This document shows, piece by piece, positions 26,869 to 35,630 of a DNA stretch of 64,000 nucleotides. Every line of letters starts with the position of its first letter. Within the stretch, counting starts at the first letter, position 1. The stretch covers positions 186,001 through 250,000 of the forward strand of contig NZ_JADPKA010000008.1 of the NCBI RefSeq assembly GCF_023073715.1, given 5' to 3'. The position numbers and the translations under genes are program-made. This DNA comes from Bradyrhizobium sp. 164. Its GTDB lineage: Bacteria > Pseudomonadota > Alphaproteobacteria > Rhizobiales > Xanthobacteraceae. The notes beneath the pieces are model-generated. The model was given only the letters and a program-made list of their open reading frames with translations. It had not been told where the DNA came from and did no database searches.

Positions 26869-28646
26869 GCGGACACCTGTGCATCGGCGAGCTTGCGCAG
26901 CGTTTCGCCGTCATGGCGGCGCGCAAAGGACAGGAAGGTTTCATCGGGAGACGAACGATGGGCGATATAGGCCTTGAGCAGTCCTTCGACCGTCTTCGGC
27001 GCATCCTCGGCCTTGAGGTCGTGATAGACCTCCTGCCCGACGTCCGCGTCAGGGCCGAACCCGCCGCCGGTGAAAAGGTGATAGCCCTCGACCGTGTCCT
27101 CCTCGTTGACAGGCACGCGCGCCCCGATCAGACCGATGTCGCTGATGTAGTGCTGCGCGCAGGAATGGTGACAGCCGGTGACATGGATGTCGACCGGCTT
27201 GTCCATCGGAACGCGCGGCTCGCACCAGTCACCGATCTCTTCGGCATGGCGCTTGGTGTTCGCCGCGGCGAAGCGGCAGCCCGCATTGCCGGTGCAGGCG
27301 ATCAGGCCGGCGCGGATATGCGAGGCCTCGACCGCGAGCCCGATCTGCTTGATCGCCGCGATGGCAAGCTCGACATTCTCGTTGCGCACGCCCGAGATCA
27401 GAAGGTTCTGCCAGACCGTGAGGCGGATCTCGCCGTCGCCGAGATCCCGTGCGATCTTGGCAAGGCCGCGCATCTGATCGCAGGTGAGCTTGCCGAGTGT
27501 CAGCGACACGCCGATCCAGTTGAGACCGTCCTGCTTCTGCTTGTGCACGCCGACATGCGCCATGCGGTCCGCGGCCGGCCGAGGCGCAAAGGCCTCTCCG
27601 GGCACGCGCGTGAACGGTGTCTTCAATCGCTCCTCGACCAGCTTGAGGAAGCCGTCATGGCCCATGCTGTCGAGCACGTATTTCAGACGCGCCTTGTTGC
27701 GGTTGGTGCGGTCACCATGGTCGATGAACACGCGCACGATTGCGTCGGCGACCGCGGTCGCCTGCTCCGGCTTGACGATGATGCCGGAATATTTGGCGAA
27801 ATCCTTGTGGCCGGTGATGCCGCCGAGACCGAGACGGAACCAGACTCCGGGCTCGACGCCGAAACCGTCCTTCACCTCGTACGCGGTGAATGCGATGTCA
27901 TTGGTCTCCTCGAGTACCGCGATCCTGCCGGCACCATCGAAGGCGACGTTGAACTTGCGCGGCAAGCCGTAGAGCGAGCGGTCATTGAGGATGTGATAGT
28001 GCCACTCGCGCGCATAAGGCTGCGTGTCGATCAGCTCCTGCGGATCGATGCCCGCCGTCGGCGTTCCCGTCACGTTGCGGATGTTGTCGGCGCCGGAGCC
28101 GCGCGAGCACAGGCCGAGGTCCTGGATGCCCTCGATCAGCTTCACGGCGTTCTTCGGCGGAATCTCACGAAGCTGGAGATTCGCGCGCGTGGTGACGTGG
28201 CTGTAGGGGCCGCAGAGTTCGTCGGCGAGATCGGCAAGGCCGGACAGCTGCCAGTGCTTCATGATGCCGTTGGGAATCCGCAGGCGGCTCATGTAGGAAT
28301 CCTGCGTCGGCGCGACATAGAAGATGCCGTAATAGCGCCAGCGGAAATTGTCCGCCGGGCTCGGCGGCGCGTTGTCGAGCGCCTGCTGACGCAAGCGCGA
28401 ATAAGCATCGAAAGGATGCTCCTCGCGCTTGAACTTCTCCTGGTCGGCGAGCTTCTTGCCCGACGCGATCACCTTGTCCTGCGCCTTGATGTGCACGGCA
28501 TCGGGACCGGTGGGCTCGGCGCTCGCCTTGGCGGCGCCGCCGCCGAGACCGCGACCGACGCGGCTGATCTGCAGACCGGTCGTGAAGCCTTCGAGATAGC
28601 GTTTCTGCTCGTCGGTAAAGTCGACTGCGAGCGTATCGATTTTCAT
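26865..28646 (-). CDS. nirA: Assimilatory siroheme nitrite (or sulfite) reductase, NirA-type
   Basis: A 593-residue enzyme with the two half-domains of siroheme/4Fe-4S reductases. The cluster ligands are in ACTGNAGCRFA and TGCHHSCAQHY (C-x5-C and C-x3-C). GIFYVAPTQDSYMSRLRIPNG and RANLQLREI lie in the first parachute domain. Sulfite and nitrite reductases of this family are hard to tell apart by motif; the upstream nasT-nasS pair argues for nitrite reduction to ammonium in nitrate assimilation. I chose the ATG at 28646 (MKIDTLAVDF); an in-frame ATG 18 codons upstream lies in the leader. It overlaps the reductase partner gene by four bases. Confidence 0.85.
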   Translation of the reverse strand: MKIDTLAVDFTDEQKRYLEGFTTGLQISRVGRGLGGGAAKASAEPTGPDAVHIKAQDKVIASGKKLADQEKFKREEHPFDAYSRLRQQALDNAPPSPADNFRWRYYGIFYVAPTQDSYMSRLRIPNGIMKHWQLSGLADLADELCGPYSHVTTRANLQLREIPPKNAVKLIEGIQDLGLCSRGSGADNIRNVTGTPTAGIDPQELIDTQPYAREWHYHILNDRSLYGLPRKFNVAFDGAGRIAVLEETNDIAFTAYEVKDGFGVEPGVWFRLGLGGITGHKDFAKYSGIIVKPEQATAVADAIVRVFIDHGDRTNRNKARLKYVLDSMGHDGFLKLVEERLKTPFTRVPGEAFAPRPAADRMAHVGVHKQKQDGLNWIGVSLTLGKLTCDQMRGLAKIARDLGDGEIRLTVWQNLLISGVRNENVELAIAAIKQIGLAVEASHIRAGLIACTGNAGCRFAAANTKRHAEEIGDWCEPRVPMDKPVDIHVTGCHHSCAQHYISDIGLIGARVPVNEEDTVEGYHLFTGGGFGPDADVGQEVYHDLKAEDAPKTVEGLLKAYIAHRSSPDETFLSFARRHDGETLRKLADAQVSA

Positions 28647-28983
28647 GGTCGGTAACGAAGCTCCTGCGGCCACCGAGGTGGTATCGACGGAAATTGGCAC
28701 GACCCGCGAGGTATCTCGGCTGGCTCCAAGAGCCGGCCTCGTGACCCAGCGGTCCGATCAGCTTCGTTGCTGCGGGTTTCGGCTCAGCAGGCACCTGTGA
28801 CAAGCTGGCCGCAGTGCAACATTCAAGTTGCGTGCCAGCTTCGACGAAATAAGAAAAATTGAGAATTCAATCACTTAGCAGCAGCTCCGGAACATTCCGG
28901 TCGCGGATCACCTCATGAAATTCGAGCAGTCAGCTCAAAATTTAGTCGATGAGATGGATTGCCTTAAAATTATGCAGAGACGA
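28647..28983 (-). promoter_or_regulatory. nirA leader: possible sigma-54 promoter and two hexaloop hairpins (ANTAR target candidate)
   Basis: The 337 bases between nasS and nirA hold no gene. Read on the minus strand, TGGCACG at 28837-28831 followed by TTGAA at 28826-28822 has -24/-12 spacing, with one mismatch (GA for GC). About 12 bases on, two short hairpins follow: 28806-28786 with loop ACAGGT, and 28763-28748 with loop ATCGGA. Both have AGC/GCT outer pairs and A1/G4 loop bases, as known for ANTAR targets. Stem TGCTG/CAGCA (28789-28785 / 28772-28768) would compete with the first. Further down, GGCTC/GAGCC and CGAG/CTCG hairpins precede the start. Upstream, CCGGAACATTCCGG (28887-28900) is a perfect palindrome. 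Confidence 0.5.
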
Positions 28984-30147
28984 TCAGGCCTTCCAACGCC
29001 CCACGTCGAAGGCCTCTAGATGTTGCAGGATGTTGTCAGCATCGAACGCCGGCCCGGCGAAGGCCCCAAATGCCGCCGGGGCTTCGTCGGGCGGGCGGCG
29101 GCCGAGGGCGGCATCGTAAAGGTCGGACCTGAACACCGCCATCGCCGTCTTGGCGCCGTCCGGGCTCAACGCCGCCTGCCCCCAACGTACCATTTGCGCA
29201 TAGAGCCAGGCGGCCTGAACCGGATCGGGGCGCCCAGCCTCCTCGCGCCCAACCAGCAGATAGCGGCCGCTCTCGCGGAACGTCCCGTCCGGCGAAATCT
29301 TCAGACGTCCCGTGAGGGTGCGCTGGATGACTTCGGCATCGACGCCGATCCGCTCGGGTTGCGCCAGTATCCGCGCCGCTTCGATCCGGTTTTCCGGATG
29401 CTCGATGAACTCGGCCGCCTTCACCGCCGCGCGCACGAGGCTGGCGACCACGTCCGGATTCTTGTCGGCCCAGACCTGGCGGACGGCCAGGACCTTCTCC
29501 GCCGCGCGCACCAAAATGTCGGAGACGAAATGCAGGATATGGCCGATGCCGAGATCGACCGCGATCGAGTTCCAGGGCGCACCGACGCAGAATGCGTCGA
29601 CGTGCCCGCTCTTGAGACTGTCGACCATGTAGGGCGGCGGCAGCACGACAAGGCGCACGTCCTCATCGGGATCGACGCCGGCCGCCGCCATCCAGAACCG
29701 CAATTGGTAATTGTGGGTCGAGAACGGGAAGGTCATGCCGAAGGTCAGTGGATCGGCCCCGGCCTTGCGGCGCTTGGCGACCACCTTCGCCAGCGCCTTG
29801 GCGGTGACAAGCGGATCGAAGCGGTCGCCGTCGATCTCCTCCATCAGCGCGGCGTGGAGCGCCGGCGACACCGTGATCGCGTTGCCGTTGATGCCGAGAT
29901 TGAAGGGCGCGGCGATCGGCACCTTGACGTGGCCGAGCCCGAGCGAGGACGCGATCGCGACGGGCGCGAGCAGATGCGCGGCGTCGAACAGGCCGATATT
30001 GAGCTTGTCGCGGACGTTGGACCAGGACACCTCGCGCACCAGCTCGACCTCGAGCCCTTCGGCAGCGGCAAAGCCCTTGTCGACGGCGACGATCAGGGCG
30101 GCGGCATCAACCAGCGGAATGAACCCGATGCGAAGGGGCGCGGTCAT
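28984..30147 (-). CDS. nasS: Nitrate sensor NasS (NrtA/CmpA-like, cytoplasmic)
   Basis: A 387-residue NrtA-family binding protein without a signal peptide (it starts MTAPLRIGFIPLVDAAALIVA), as expected for NasS, which binds nitrate in the cytoplasm and holds NasT when nitrate is absent. Typical NrtA-family segments are NLGINGNAITVS, FGMTFPFSTHNYQLRFWMA, VVLPPPYMVDSLKSGHVDAFCVGAPWN and EESG-like RESGRYLL. Its ATG overlaps the nasT stop by four bases (ATGA), so the sensor and effector are made together. Confidence 0.9.
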   Translation of the reverse strand: MTAPLRIGFIPLVDAAALIVAVDKGFAAAEGLEVELVREVSWSNVRDKLNIGLFDAAHLLAPVAIASSLGLGHVKVPIAAPFNLGINGNAITVSPALHAALMEEIDGDRFDPLVTAKALAKVVAKRRKAGADPLTFGMTFPFSTHNYQLRFWMAAAGVDPDEDVRLVVLPPPYMVDSLKSGHVDAFCVGAPWNSIAVDLGIGHILHFVSDILVRAAEKVLAVRQVWADKNPDVVASLVRAAVKAAEFIEHPENRIEAARILAQPERIGVDAEVIQRTLTGRLKISPDGTFRESGRYLLVGREEAGRPDPVQAAWLYAQMVRWGQAALSPDGAKTAMAVFRSDLYDAALGRRPPDEAPAAFGAFAGPAFDADNILQHLEAFDVGRWKA

Positions 30148-30734
30148 TTCAGCATCTCCGACGCGGTGATGATCGACTGCGCGATCTCGCCGATTTTCTT
30201 CTTCTCGCGCATCGCGGTGGAGCGCAGCAGCACATAGGCTTCGTCTTCGGTGAGGCCCTTCACCTTCATCAGGATGCCCTTGGCGCGTTCGATGATCTTG
30301 CGGTCCTCGAGCTGCGACTTGGTGCGTTCCAGCTCCTCCTGGAGCTTGGCGAAAGCGTTGAAGCGAGACACGCAGAGGTCGAGGATCGGCTTGATGCGCT
30401 CCTTCTTCAGCCCGTCGACGATGTAGGCGGATACCCCCGCCTCGACCGAGGCTTGGATCGAGGCGGAATCGCTCTGGTCGACGAACATCGCGATCGGCCG
30501 CTTCACGGCGCGGCTGACCTGGAACATCGCCTCCAGCACGTCGCGACTGGGGTTCTCCAGATCGATCAGGATGATGTCGGGGTCGACCGCATAAATACGG
30601 GCAAGCAGGCTCTGCATCTCGCGGATATGGACGACCTGCGTGAATCCGGCCTCCCGCAATCCTTCCTCCAGGATCGCAGCCCGGATCGGGCTTTCATCGA
30701 CGATCACGATTTTGGGCGACTGTTCGGCGCTCAT
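30144..30734 (-). CDS. nasT: ANTAR-domain transcription antiterminator NasT
   Basis: A 196-residue protein with an N-terminal receiver-like domain (KIVIVDESPIRAAIL, with DIILIDLENPSRD at the acceptor site) and a C-terminal ANTAR RNA-binding domain (KSQLEDRKIIERAKGILMKVKGLTEDEAYVLLRSTAM). NasT binds leader RNA to stop termination upstream of nitrate/nitrite assimilation genes when NasS is loaded with nitrate. It is the first gene of nasT-nasS and lies upstream of nirA, its likely target. Divergent from rimO. Confidence 0.93.
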   Translation of the reverse strand: MSAEQSPKIVIVDESPIRAAILEEGLREAGFTQVVHIREMQSLLARIYAVDPDIILIDLENPSRDVLEAMFQVSRAVKRPIAMFVDQSDSASIQASVEAGVSAYIVDGLKKERIKPILDLCVSRFNAFAKLQEELERTKSQLEDRKIIERAKGILMKVKGLTEDEAYVLLRSTAMREKKKIGEIAQSIITASEMLK

Positions 30735-30844
30735 AGCTCACTCACCACCAGTGATTCATCCATAGCACGCCGGAACGCCCTGCAAAGGGTTGTAATTGTG
30801 GGCAATTGGGACTAGCTCAGGCCGGTCAATCAGGCAGTTCAGAT

Positions 30845-32170
30845 ATGGATCAGACGGCTGCGCCCAAGGTCAGCTTCGTGTCGCTCGGGTGTCCCAAGGC
30901 ATTGGTGGATTCCGAGCGCATCATCACGCGCCTGCGCGCCGAGGGTTACGAGCTCGCCCGCAAGCATGACGGGGCCGACATCGTCATCGTCAACACCTGC
31001 GGATTCCTCGACAGCGCCAAGCAGGAATCGCTCTCGGCGATCGGCGAGGCCATGGCCGAGAACGGCAAGGTGATCGTAACAGGCTGCATGGGCGCGGAAC
31101 CCGAGCAGATCGAGCAGGCCTATCCGGGCGTGCTCTCCATCACCGGCCCGCAGCAATATGAGAGCGTGCTCGACGCCGTGCATCGCGCGCTGCCGCCGGC
31201 CCATAATCCGCATCTCGACCTGGTGCCGCCACAAGGCATCAAGCTGACGCCGCGGCACTATGCCTATTTGAAGATCTCCGAAGGCTGCAACAACCGCTGC
31301 ACCTTCTGCATCATCCCGAAGCTGCGCGGCGATCTCGTCTCGCGCCCCGCCAACGACGTGCTGCGCGAGGCCGAGCGCCTGGTCGGCGCCGGCGTCAAGG
31401 AGCTGCTGGTGATCTCGCAGGACACGTCCGCTTACGGCATCGATCTCAAATACGCCGAGAGCCCGTGGAAGGATCGCCAGGTCCGTGCCAAATTCCTCGA
31501 TCTCGCGCGCGAGCTCGGCGAGCTCGGAGCATGGGTCCGGCTGCAATATGTCTACCCCTACCCGCATGTCGATGATGTCATCGCGCTGATGAACGAGGGC
31601 AAGGTGCTGCCCTATCTCGACATCCCGTTCCAGCACGCGAGCCCCGAGGTGCTGAAGGCGATGAAGCGCCCGGCGGCGCAGGACAAGACGCTGGCGCGCA
31701 TCAAGCGCTGGCGTGAGGAATGTCCCGATCTCGCCTTGCGCTCCACCTTCATCGTCGGCTTCCCCGGCGAGACCGATGCCGACTTCGCCTATCTGCTCGA
31801 CTGGCTGGATGAAGCGGAGATCGACCGCGTCGGCTGCTTCAAATACGAGCCGGTCGCGGGCGCCACGTCGAATGCGATCGAGAACCCGGTCCCGGAAGAG
31901 ATCAAGCAGGAGCGCTACAATGCGCTGATGGCCCGCCAACAGAAGATCTCGGCACGGCGGCTGAAGCGCAAGGTCGGCACACGCCAGCAGATCATCATCG
32001 ACGAGGTCGGCCCGACGGTGGCAAAGGGCCGCTCCAAGGCGGATGCGCCCGAGATCGACGGCGCCGTCTATCTCTCCAGCCGCCGCCCCTTGCGCGTCGG
32101 CGAGATCGTCACCGCCAAGATCGAGCGCGCCGACGCATACGATCTGTACGGCAGCGTCGCGGGATTCTGA
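30845..32170 (+). CDS. rimO: Ribosomal protein uS12 methylthiotransferase RimO
   Basis: A 441-residue radical-SAM methylthiotransferase. The N-terminal UPF0004 domain has [25 protein letters not shown] and TGCMGAEP with three cluster cysteines. The radical-SAM motif is [39 protein letters not shown] and a C-terminal TRAM domain ([18 protein letters not shown]) complete it. It modifies an aspartate of ribosomal protein S12. [10 protein letters not shown] with the cluster separates RimO from MiaB. The start is the ATG at 30845. Confidence 0.95.
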   Translation: MDQTAAPKVSFVSLGCPKALVDSERIITRLRAEGYELARKHDGADIVIVNTCGFLDSAKQESLSAIGEAMAENGKVIVTGCMGAEPEQIEQAYPGVLSITGPQQYESVLDAVHRALPPAHNPHLDLVPPQGIKLTPRHYAYLKISEGCNNRCTFCIIPKLRGDLVSRPANDVLREAERLVGAGVKELLVISQDTSAYGIDLKYAESPWKDRQVRAKFLDLARELGELGAWVRLQYVYPYPHVDDVIALMNEGKVLPYLDIPFQHASPEVLKAMKRPAAQDKTLARIKRWREECPDLALRSTFIVGFPGETDADFAYLLDWLDEAEIDRVGCFKYEPVAGATSNAIENPVPEEIKQERYNALMARQQKISARRLKRKVGTRQQIIIDEVGPTVAKGRSKADAPEIDGAVYLSSRRPLRVGEIVTAKIERADAYDLYGSVAGF

Positions 32171-32235
32171 CGGCTCGTCAAAACTTGACCTGCGTCCGGA
32201 AGCAGCGAGGAAGCCGCGCTTCGTACCTGACCGAT

Positions 32236-32258
32236 ACACGCCAGGCGCGTGTTTTTTT
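32236..32258 (+). terminator. Intrinsic terminator of rimO
   Basis: ACACGC (32236-32241) pairs with GCGTGT (32247-32252) around a five-base loop, continuing into a run of seven T (32252-32258). It separates rimO from the downstream leader region. Confidence 0.8.
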
Positions 32259-32268
32259 AGAACGTCTG

Positions 32269-32297
32269 CTTGACAAGTCCAGCCGTTCGGCTGTACG
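32269..32297 (+). promoter_or_regulatory. Candidate promoter for the arginine-rich leader
   Basis: CTTGAC (32269-32274) is the usual alphaproteobacterial -35 form. With a 17-base spacer the -10 would be TGTACG (32292-32297), a poor match. Transcription would start near 32304, only a few bases before the leader ATG at 32308, i.e. almost leaderless, as is known for rhizobial trpL. Confidence 0.4.
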
Positions 32298-32307
32298 GAC
32301 GCGCCCC

Positions 32308-32397
32308 ATGATCAACTCTCGGACCCACCGCCGCGCAGCTTTCCGTCGTCGCACCCGCGACGATGATGGGTTGCGCCATGTCCGACGACGCCGCTGA
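32308..32397 (+). CDS. Arginine-rich leader peptide candidate upstream of argD
   Basis: A 29-codon open frame with 12 Arg codons. It reads MINSRTHRRAAFRRRTR, then DDDGLRHV, and ends with four Arg codons in a row before TGA. It is followed after 26 bases by a strong intrinsic terminator and then, 99 bases after its stop, by an acetylornithine-aminotransferase-type gene. Arg codons at 32344-32352 sit in a hairpin (arms 32344-32352 and 32357-32365), and the same arm can instead pair with CGACGACG at 32383-32390. This is the layout of a ribosome-mediated attenuator sensing charged tRNA-Arg. No clear ribosome site is visible, so it may be leaderless. Confidence 0.5.
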   Translation: MINSRTHRRAAFRRRTRDDDGLRHVRRRR

Positions 32398-32423
32398 TCG
32401 CCTGAATTCAGCAGAGTTTTCGA

Positions 32424-32460
32424 GAAGGCCGCACCCGCAAAGTGCGGCCTTCTTGCTTTC
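32424..32460 (+). terminator. Terminator / attenuator before argD
   Basis: GAAGGCCGCAC (32424-32434) pairs perfectly with GTGCGGCCTTC (32442-32452) around a seven-base loop, extendable by one A-T pair, followed by TTGCTTTC. It lies between the arginine-rich frame and the aminotransferase start at 32497, with no gene ending just upstream other than that frame. Confidence 0.75.
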
Positions 32461-32496
32461 GCGCGTCTTTTCCATCCGCCTCCAGAGGAGTTCGAC

Positions 32497-33693
32497 ATGA
32501 CCACCGCCACCCATCCGTATGACGCGCTGATGGACATCACGGCACGACCCAAGGCCGTGTTCGTCCGGGGCGCCGGCTCCTATCTCTGGGACGACAGCCG
32601 CAAGCGCTATCTCGATTTCGTGCAGGGCTGGGCCGTGAACTGCCTCGGCCATTCGCCGCCTGCGATCGTCGATGCGCTCGCCGCGCAGGCCAAGCGGCTG
32701 CTGACGCCCAGCCCGGCCTTCTACAATGAGCCGAGCCTCAGGCTCGCCCAGGCTCTGGTCGAAGGCAGCGCTTTCGACCAGGTGTTCTTCGCCAATTCAG
32801 GCGCGGAAGCCAACGAGGGCGCCATCAAGCTGGCGCGAAAATACGGCAGCCTCCACAAGGGCGGTGCGTTCGAGATCATCAGCTTCGAAGGCAGCTTCCA
32901 CGGAAGGACGCTGGCGACGATGTCGGCCTCGGGCAAGAAGGCGTTCGAGCCGCTGTTCGAGCCAAAAGTCGCTGGCTTCAAGAAGGCCAAGCTCAACGAC
33001 ATTGCCTCCGTCGAGAAGCTGATCAACGACAACACCGTCGCTGTGATGCTCGAGCCGATCCAGGGCGAGTCCGGCGTGTGGCCGGCGAGTGATCAGTTCC
33101 TGCAAGAGCTGCGCGCGCTCACCGAGTCGCACGGTCTTCTGCTGATCTTCGACGAGATCCAGACCGGCATGGGCCGGACCGGAAAACTTTTCCACCACGA
33201 GCACACCGGGATCTCGCCCGACATCATGACGCTCGGCAAAGGTATCGGCGGCGGCGTGCCGCTCGCCGCCCTGCTTGCGGCCGAACGCGCCTCCTGCTTC
33301 GCGCATGGCGATCAGGGCGGCACGTTCAATGGCAACCCGATCATGTGCGCGGCGGGGCTTGCGGTGCTGGAAGCGGTCAGCAAGCCGAACTTTTTGAAGT
33401 CGGTCATCGAGACCGGGCTGCTGCTCGAAAGCGAGCTGCAGAAAGTCTCGGCCCGGCACGGGCTTGGCGGCGTGCGGGGCCGAGGCTTGCTGCTGGCGCT
33501 CGACCTCAAGCTGCCGATCGCGCCGGGGATCGTCGCGCAGGCGTTCGAGGCCGGCGTGCTCCTGAACGCGCCGCAGGTCGACACGCTGCGCTTCATGCCG
33601 GCGCTGAACGTCACGCGGGCTGAGATCGCCGAGATGATCGATTGTCTCGACGCGATTCTGACCAAGGCCGGCGCGGCACGGCGGGTGGCGTAA
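32497..33693 (+). CDS. argD: Acetylornithine aminotransferase family protein
   Basis: A 398-residue class III PLP aminotransferase of the ArgD type. It shows [82 protein letters not shown], and the PLP lysine in [15 protein letters not shown]. ArgD converts N-acetylglutamate semialdehyde to N-acetylornithine in arginine synthesis. Related enzymes act in succinylornithine or other diamine pathways, and argF is not adjacent, so the exact step is not certain. A clear AGAGGAG lies before the ATG at 32497. The upstream leader suggests control by arginine. Confidence 0.85.
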   Translation: MTTATHPYDALMDITARPKAVFVRGAGSYLWDDSRKRYLDFVQGWAVNCLGHSPPAIVDALAAQAKRLLTPSPAFYNEPSLRLAQALVEGSAFDQVFFANSGAEANEGAIKLARKYGSLHKGGAFEIISFEGSFHGRTLATMSASGKKAFEPLFEPKVAGFKKAKLNDIASVEKLINDNTVAVMLEPIQGESGVWPASDQFLQELRALTESHGLLLIFDEIQTGMGRTGKLFHHEHTGISPDIMTLGKGIGGGVPLAALLAAERASCFAHGDQGGTFNGNPIMCAAGLAVLEAVSKPNFLKSVIETGLLLESELQKVSARHGLGGVRGRGLLLALDLKLPIAPGIVAQAFEAGVLLNAPQVDTLRFMPALNVTRAEIAEMIDCLDAILTKAGAARRVA

Positions 33694-33705
33694 GACACGT
33701 CTCGT

Positions 33706-33756
33706 GCCCCGGACGCAGCGCAGCGCCCCTTCGGCGATGCGCTGCAGAGCCGGGGC
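33706..33756. repeat. Bradyrhizobium-type GC-rich intergenic palindrome
   Basis: Outer arms GCCCCGG (33706-33712) and CCGGGGC (33750-33756), inner arms GCAGCGCA (33715-33722) and TGCGCTGC (33738-33745). From memory such elements are frequent between Bradyrhizobium genes. It lies between the convergent argD and quinone oxidoreductase genes. Confidence 0.7.
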
Positions 33757-33845
33757 CCCATCTCTCTGCATGGTGCGCATCTACGCCGCAGCGCTTGCGC
33801 GCTGCAGCTTGTCCGGGACCCCGGAGCAGGTGATGACGGAAGAAA

Positions 33846-34820
33846 CTACGGCTTCAAGATCGACGCGCCCGTCGTCCTGCGGCTTTCCAGCTCGATATGC
33901 GCCTTCGCGGCGTCCTTGAGCGCGTAGGCGTGGTTGATCGGCACGTGCAGCTTGCCATTGATGACGGCGGCGAACAGCGTGTCGGCGCCTTCCAGCAATT
34001 CCGAGCGCTTGCCGACATAGTCGTTGAGCTTCGGCCGCGTCGCAAACAGCGAGCCGTGATTGTTGAGCTCGGCGATCGAGAACGGCGGCACGGGACCGGA
34101 GGCATTGCCGAACGAGACGAACATGCCGCGCGGCTTCAGGCAGGACAGCGAGCCCGGGAAGGTCGCTTTGCCGACGCCGTCATAGACCACGTCGCAACCC
34201 TCGTTGCGGCTGATCTGCTTGACGCGCGCGACGAAGTCTTCCTCGTTGTAGAGGATAACGTGGTCGCAGCCATTGGCCTCCGCAAGCTCGGCCTTCTCGC
34301 GCGAACCCACCGTGCCGATGACGTGGGCCCCGAGCGCCCTCGCCCATTGGCAGGCAAGCAAGCCGATGCCGCCGGCGGCTGCGTGGATCAGCACGCGATG
34401 ATGCGGCTCGACCTTGAAGGTCTTGTGCAGGAGATACCAGACCGTGAGCCCCTTCAGCATCAGCACGGCGCCCTGCTCGTGGGTGATGTGGTCGGGCAGC
34501 TTGACCAGCTTCTCCCAGGGGATGTTGCGCTCGCCGGTATAGGCGCCGAGATTGTGATAATAGGCCACGCGGTCGCCGGGATGGAAATTGGTGACGCCCG
34601 GTCCCACCGCGACGACCTCACCCGAGGCCTCGTTGCCGGCGATGAAAGGCAATCCCGGCGCCTTGTAGAGGCCGGTACGGTAATAGACGTCGATGAAGTT
34701 CAGGCCGACCGCGTGCTGGCGGATGCGCACCTCGCCGGGCCCGGGCGCCGGCACGTCGACGCTCTCATAGACCAGGGCTTCGGGGCCTCCGACCTTGTGC
34801 ACACGGACGGCTTTGGTCAT
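33846..34820 (-). CDS. NADPH:quinone oxidoreductase (zeta-crystallin type)
   Basis: A 324-residue zinc-independent medium-chain reductase. It has an N-terminal GroES-like domain (AVGLNFIDVYYRTGLYKAPGLPFIAGNEASGEVVAVG) and a Rossmann motif HAAAGGIGLLACQWARALGAHVIGTVGS. DVVYDGVGKATFPGSLSCL is typical of Qor. It reduces quinones with NADPH by one electron or acts on enals. The ATG at 34820 follows GAGGAGGTCAGGTG; a GTG directly before it is unlikely to be used. Confidence 0.92.
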   Translation of the reverse strand: MTKAVRVHKVGGPEALVYESVDVPAPGPGEVRIRQHAVGLNFIDVYYRTGLYKAPGLPFIAGNEASGEVVAVGPGVTNFHPGDRVAYYHNLGAYTGERNIPWEKLVKLPDHITHEQGAVLMLKGLTVWYLLHKTFKVEPHHRVLIHAAAGGIGLLACQWARALGAHVIGTVGSREKAELAEANGCDHVILYNEEDFVARVKQISRNEGCDVVYDGVGKATFPGSLSCLKPRGMFVSFGNASGPVPPFSIAELNNHGSLFATRPKLNDYVGKRSELLEGADTLFAAVINGKLHVPINHAYALKDAAKAHIELESRRTTGASILKP

Positions 34821-34895
34821 CACCTGACCTCCTCTTCTCGCGGCTCAGCGAACGGCATCGCGCCCGCCTTGTCAACTCGACCCAGTTAGGAACGG

Positions 34896-35630
34896 CTAGA
34901 CGGACGGCGTGCCGGCTTTCCTGCGGTTGCGCTTGGCCAGCACGTTGAAGAATTCGACCGCCGCCGAGAACGCAATCGCAAAATAGATGTAGCCGCGCGG
35001 AATGTGGAATTGGAATCCGTCCGCGACCAGCGCGACGCCGATCAGCACCAGGAATGCCAGCGCCAGCATCTTGGTGGTCGGATGCTCCGCGACGAATCGC
35101 GACACCGGCCCCGACGAAATGTACATGATCAGGCAGGCGATCACGACGGCCGCGATCATGATCTCGATGTCCTGCGCCATGCCGATCGCGGTGATGATCG
35201 AGTCCAGCGAGAACACGACATCGATGATCACGATCTGGACGATCACCCAGAAGAAGGCGTTGCCGGCGGACTTCTCGTCGCCCTCGCCGTCATCGGCTTC
35301 GACCTCGCCGTGAATCTCGTGCGTCGCCTTGGCGATCAGGAACAGGCCGCCGGCGATCAGGATGAGATCGCGCCAGGAGAAGTCGTAACCCTTGACGGCG
35401 AACACCGGCGCGGTCAGCCCGATCAGCCAGACCAGGAGGCTGAGCAGGACGATGCGGAACAGCAGCGCCAGCGCCAGCCCGATCTGGCGGGCGCGATGCG
35501 CCTGCTTCTCCGGAATGCGCGAGACGATCACCGACAGGAAGATGACGTTGTCGATGCCGAGCACGATCTCGAGCGCCGTCAATGTCAGCAGCGCAGCCCA
35601 GGCTTCGGGACTGGTGAGGAGATCGATCAT
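34896..35630 (-). CDS. TerC family membrane protein
   Basis: A 244-residue protein with about seven membrane spans and the TerC signatures ALEIVLGIDNVIFLSVI and VIIDVVFSLDSIITAIGMAQ, whose acidic residues in the membrane are thought to bind metal ions. A charged cytoplasmic loop (HGEVEADDGEGDEKSAG) separates the halves. TerC proteins are linked to tellurite resistance, manganese export and membrane-protein metalation. Its ATG overlaps the pcs stop by four bases. Confidence 0.9.
   Translation of the reverse strand: MIDLLTSPEAWAALLTLTALEIVLGIDNVIFLSVIVSRIPEKQAHRARQIGLALALLFRIVLLSLLVWLIGLTAPVFAVKGYDFSWRDLILIAGGLFLIAKATHEIHGEVEADDGEGDEKSAGNAFFWVIVQIVIIDVVFSLDSIITAIGMAQDIEIMIAAVVIACLIMYISSGPVSRFVAEHPTTKMLALAFLVLIGVALVADGFQFHIPRGYIYFAIAFSAAVEFFNVLAKRNRRKAGTPSV

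Noticed and set aside
26913..28655. 580-codon plus-strand open frame
   Set aside because: Antisense mirror of nirA; no protein motifs.
32185..32307. Longer version of the arginine-rich frame
   Set aside because: It would read through the rimO terminator. The 29-codon version fits the promoter and attenuator layout better.
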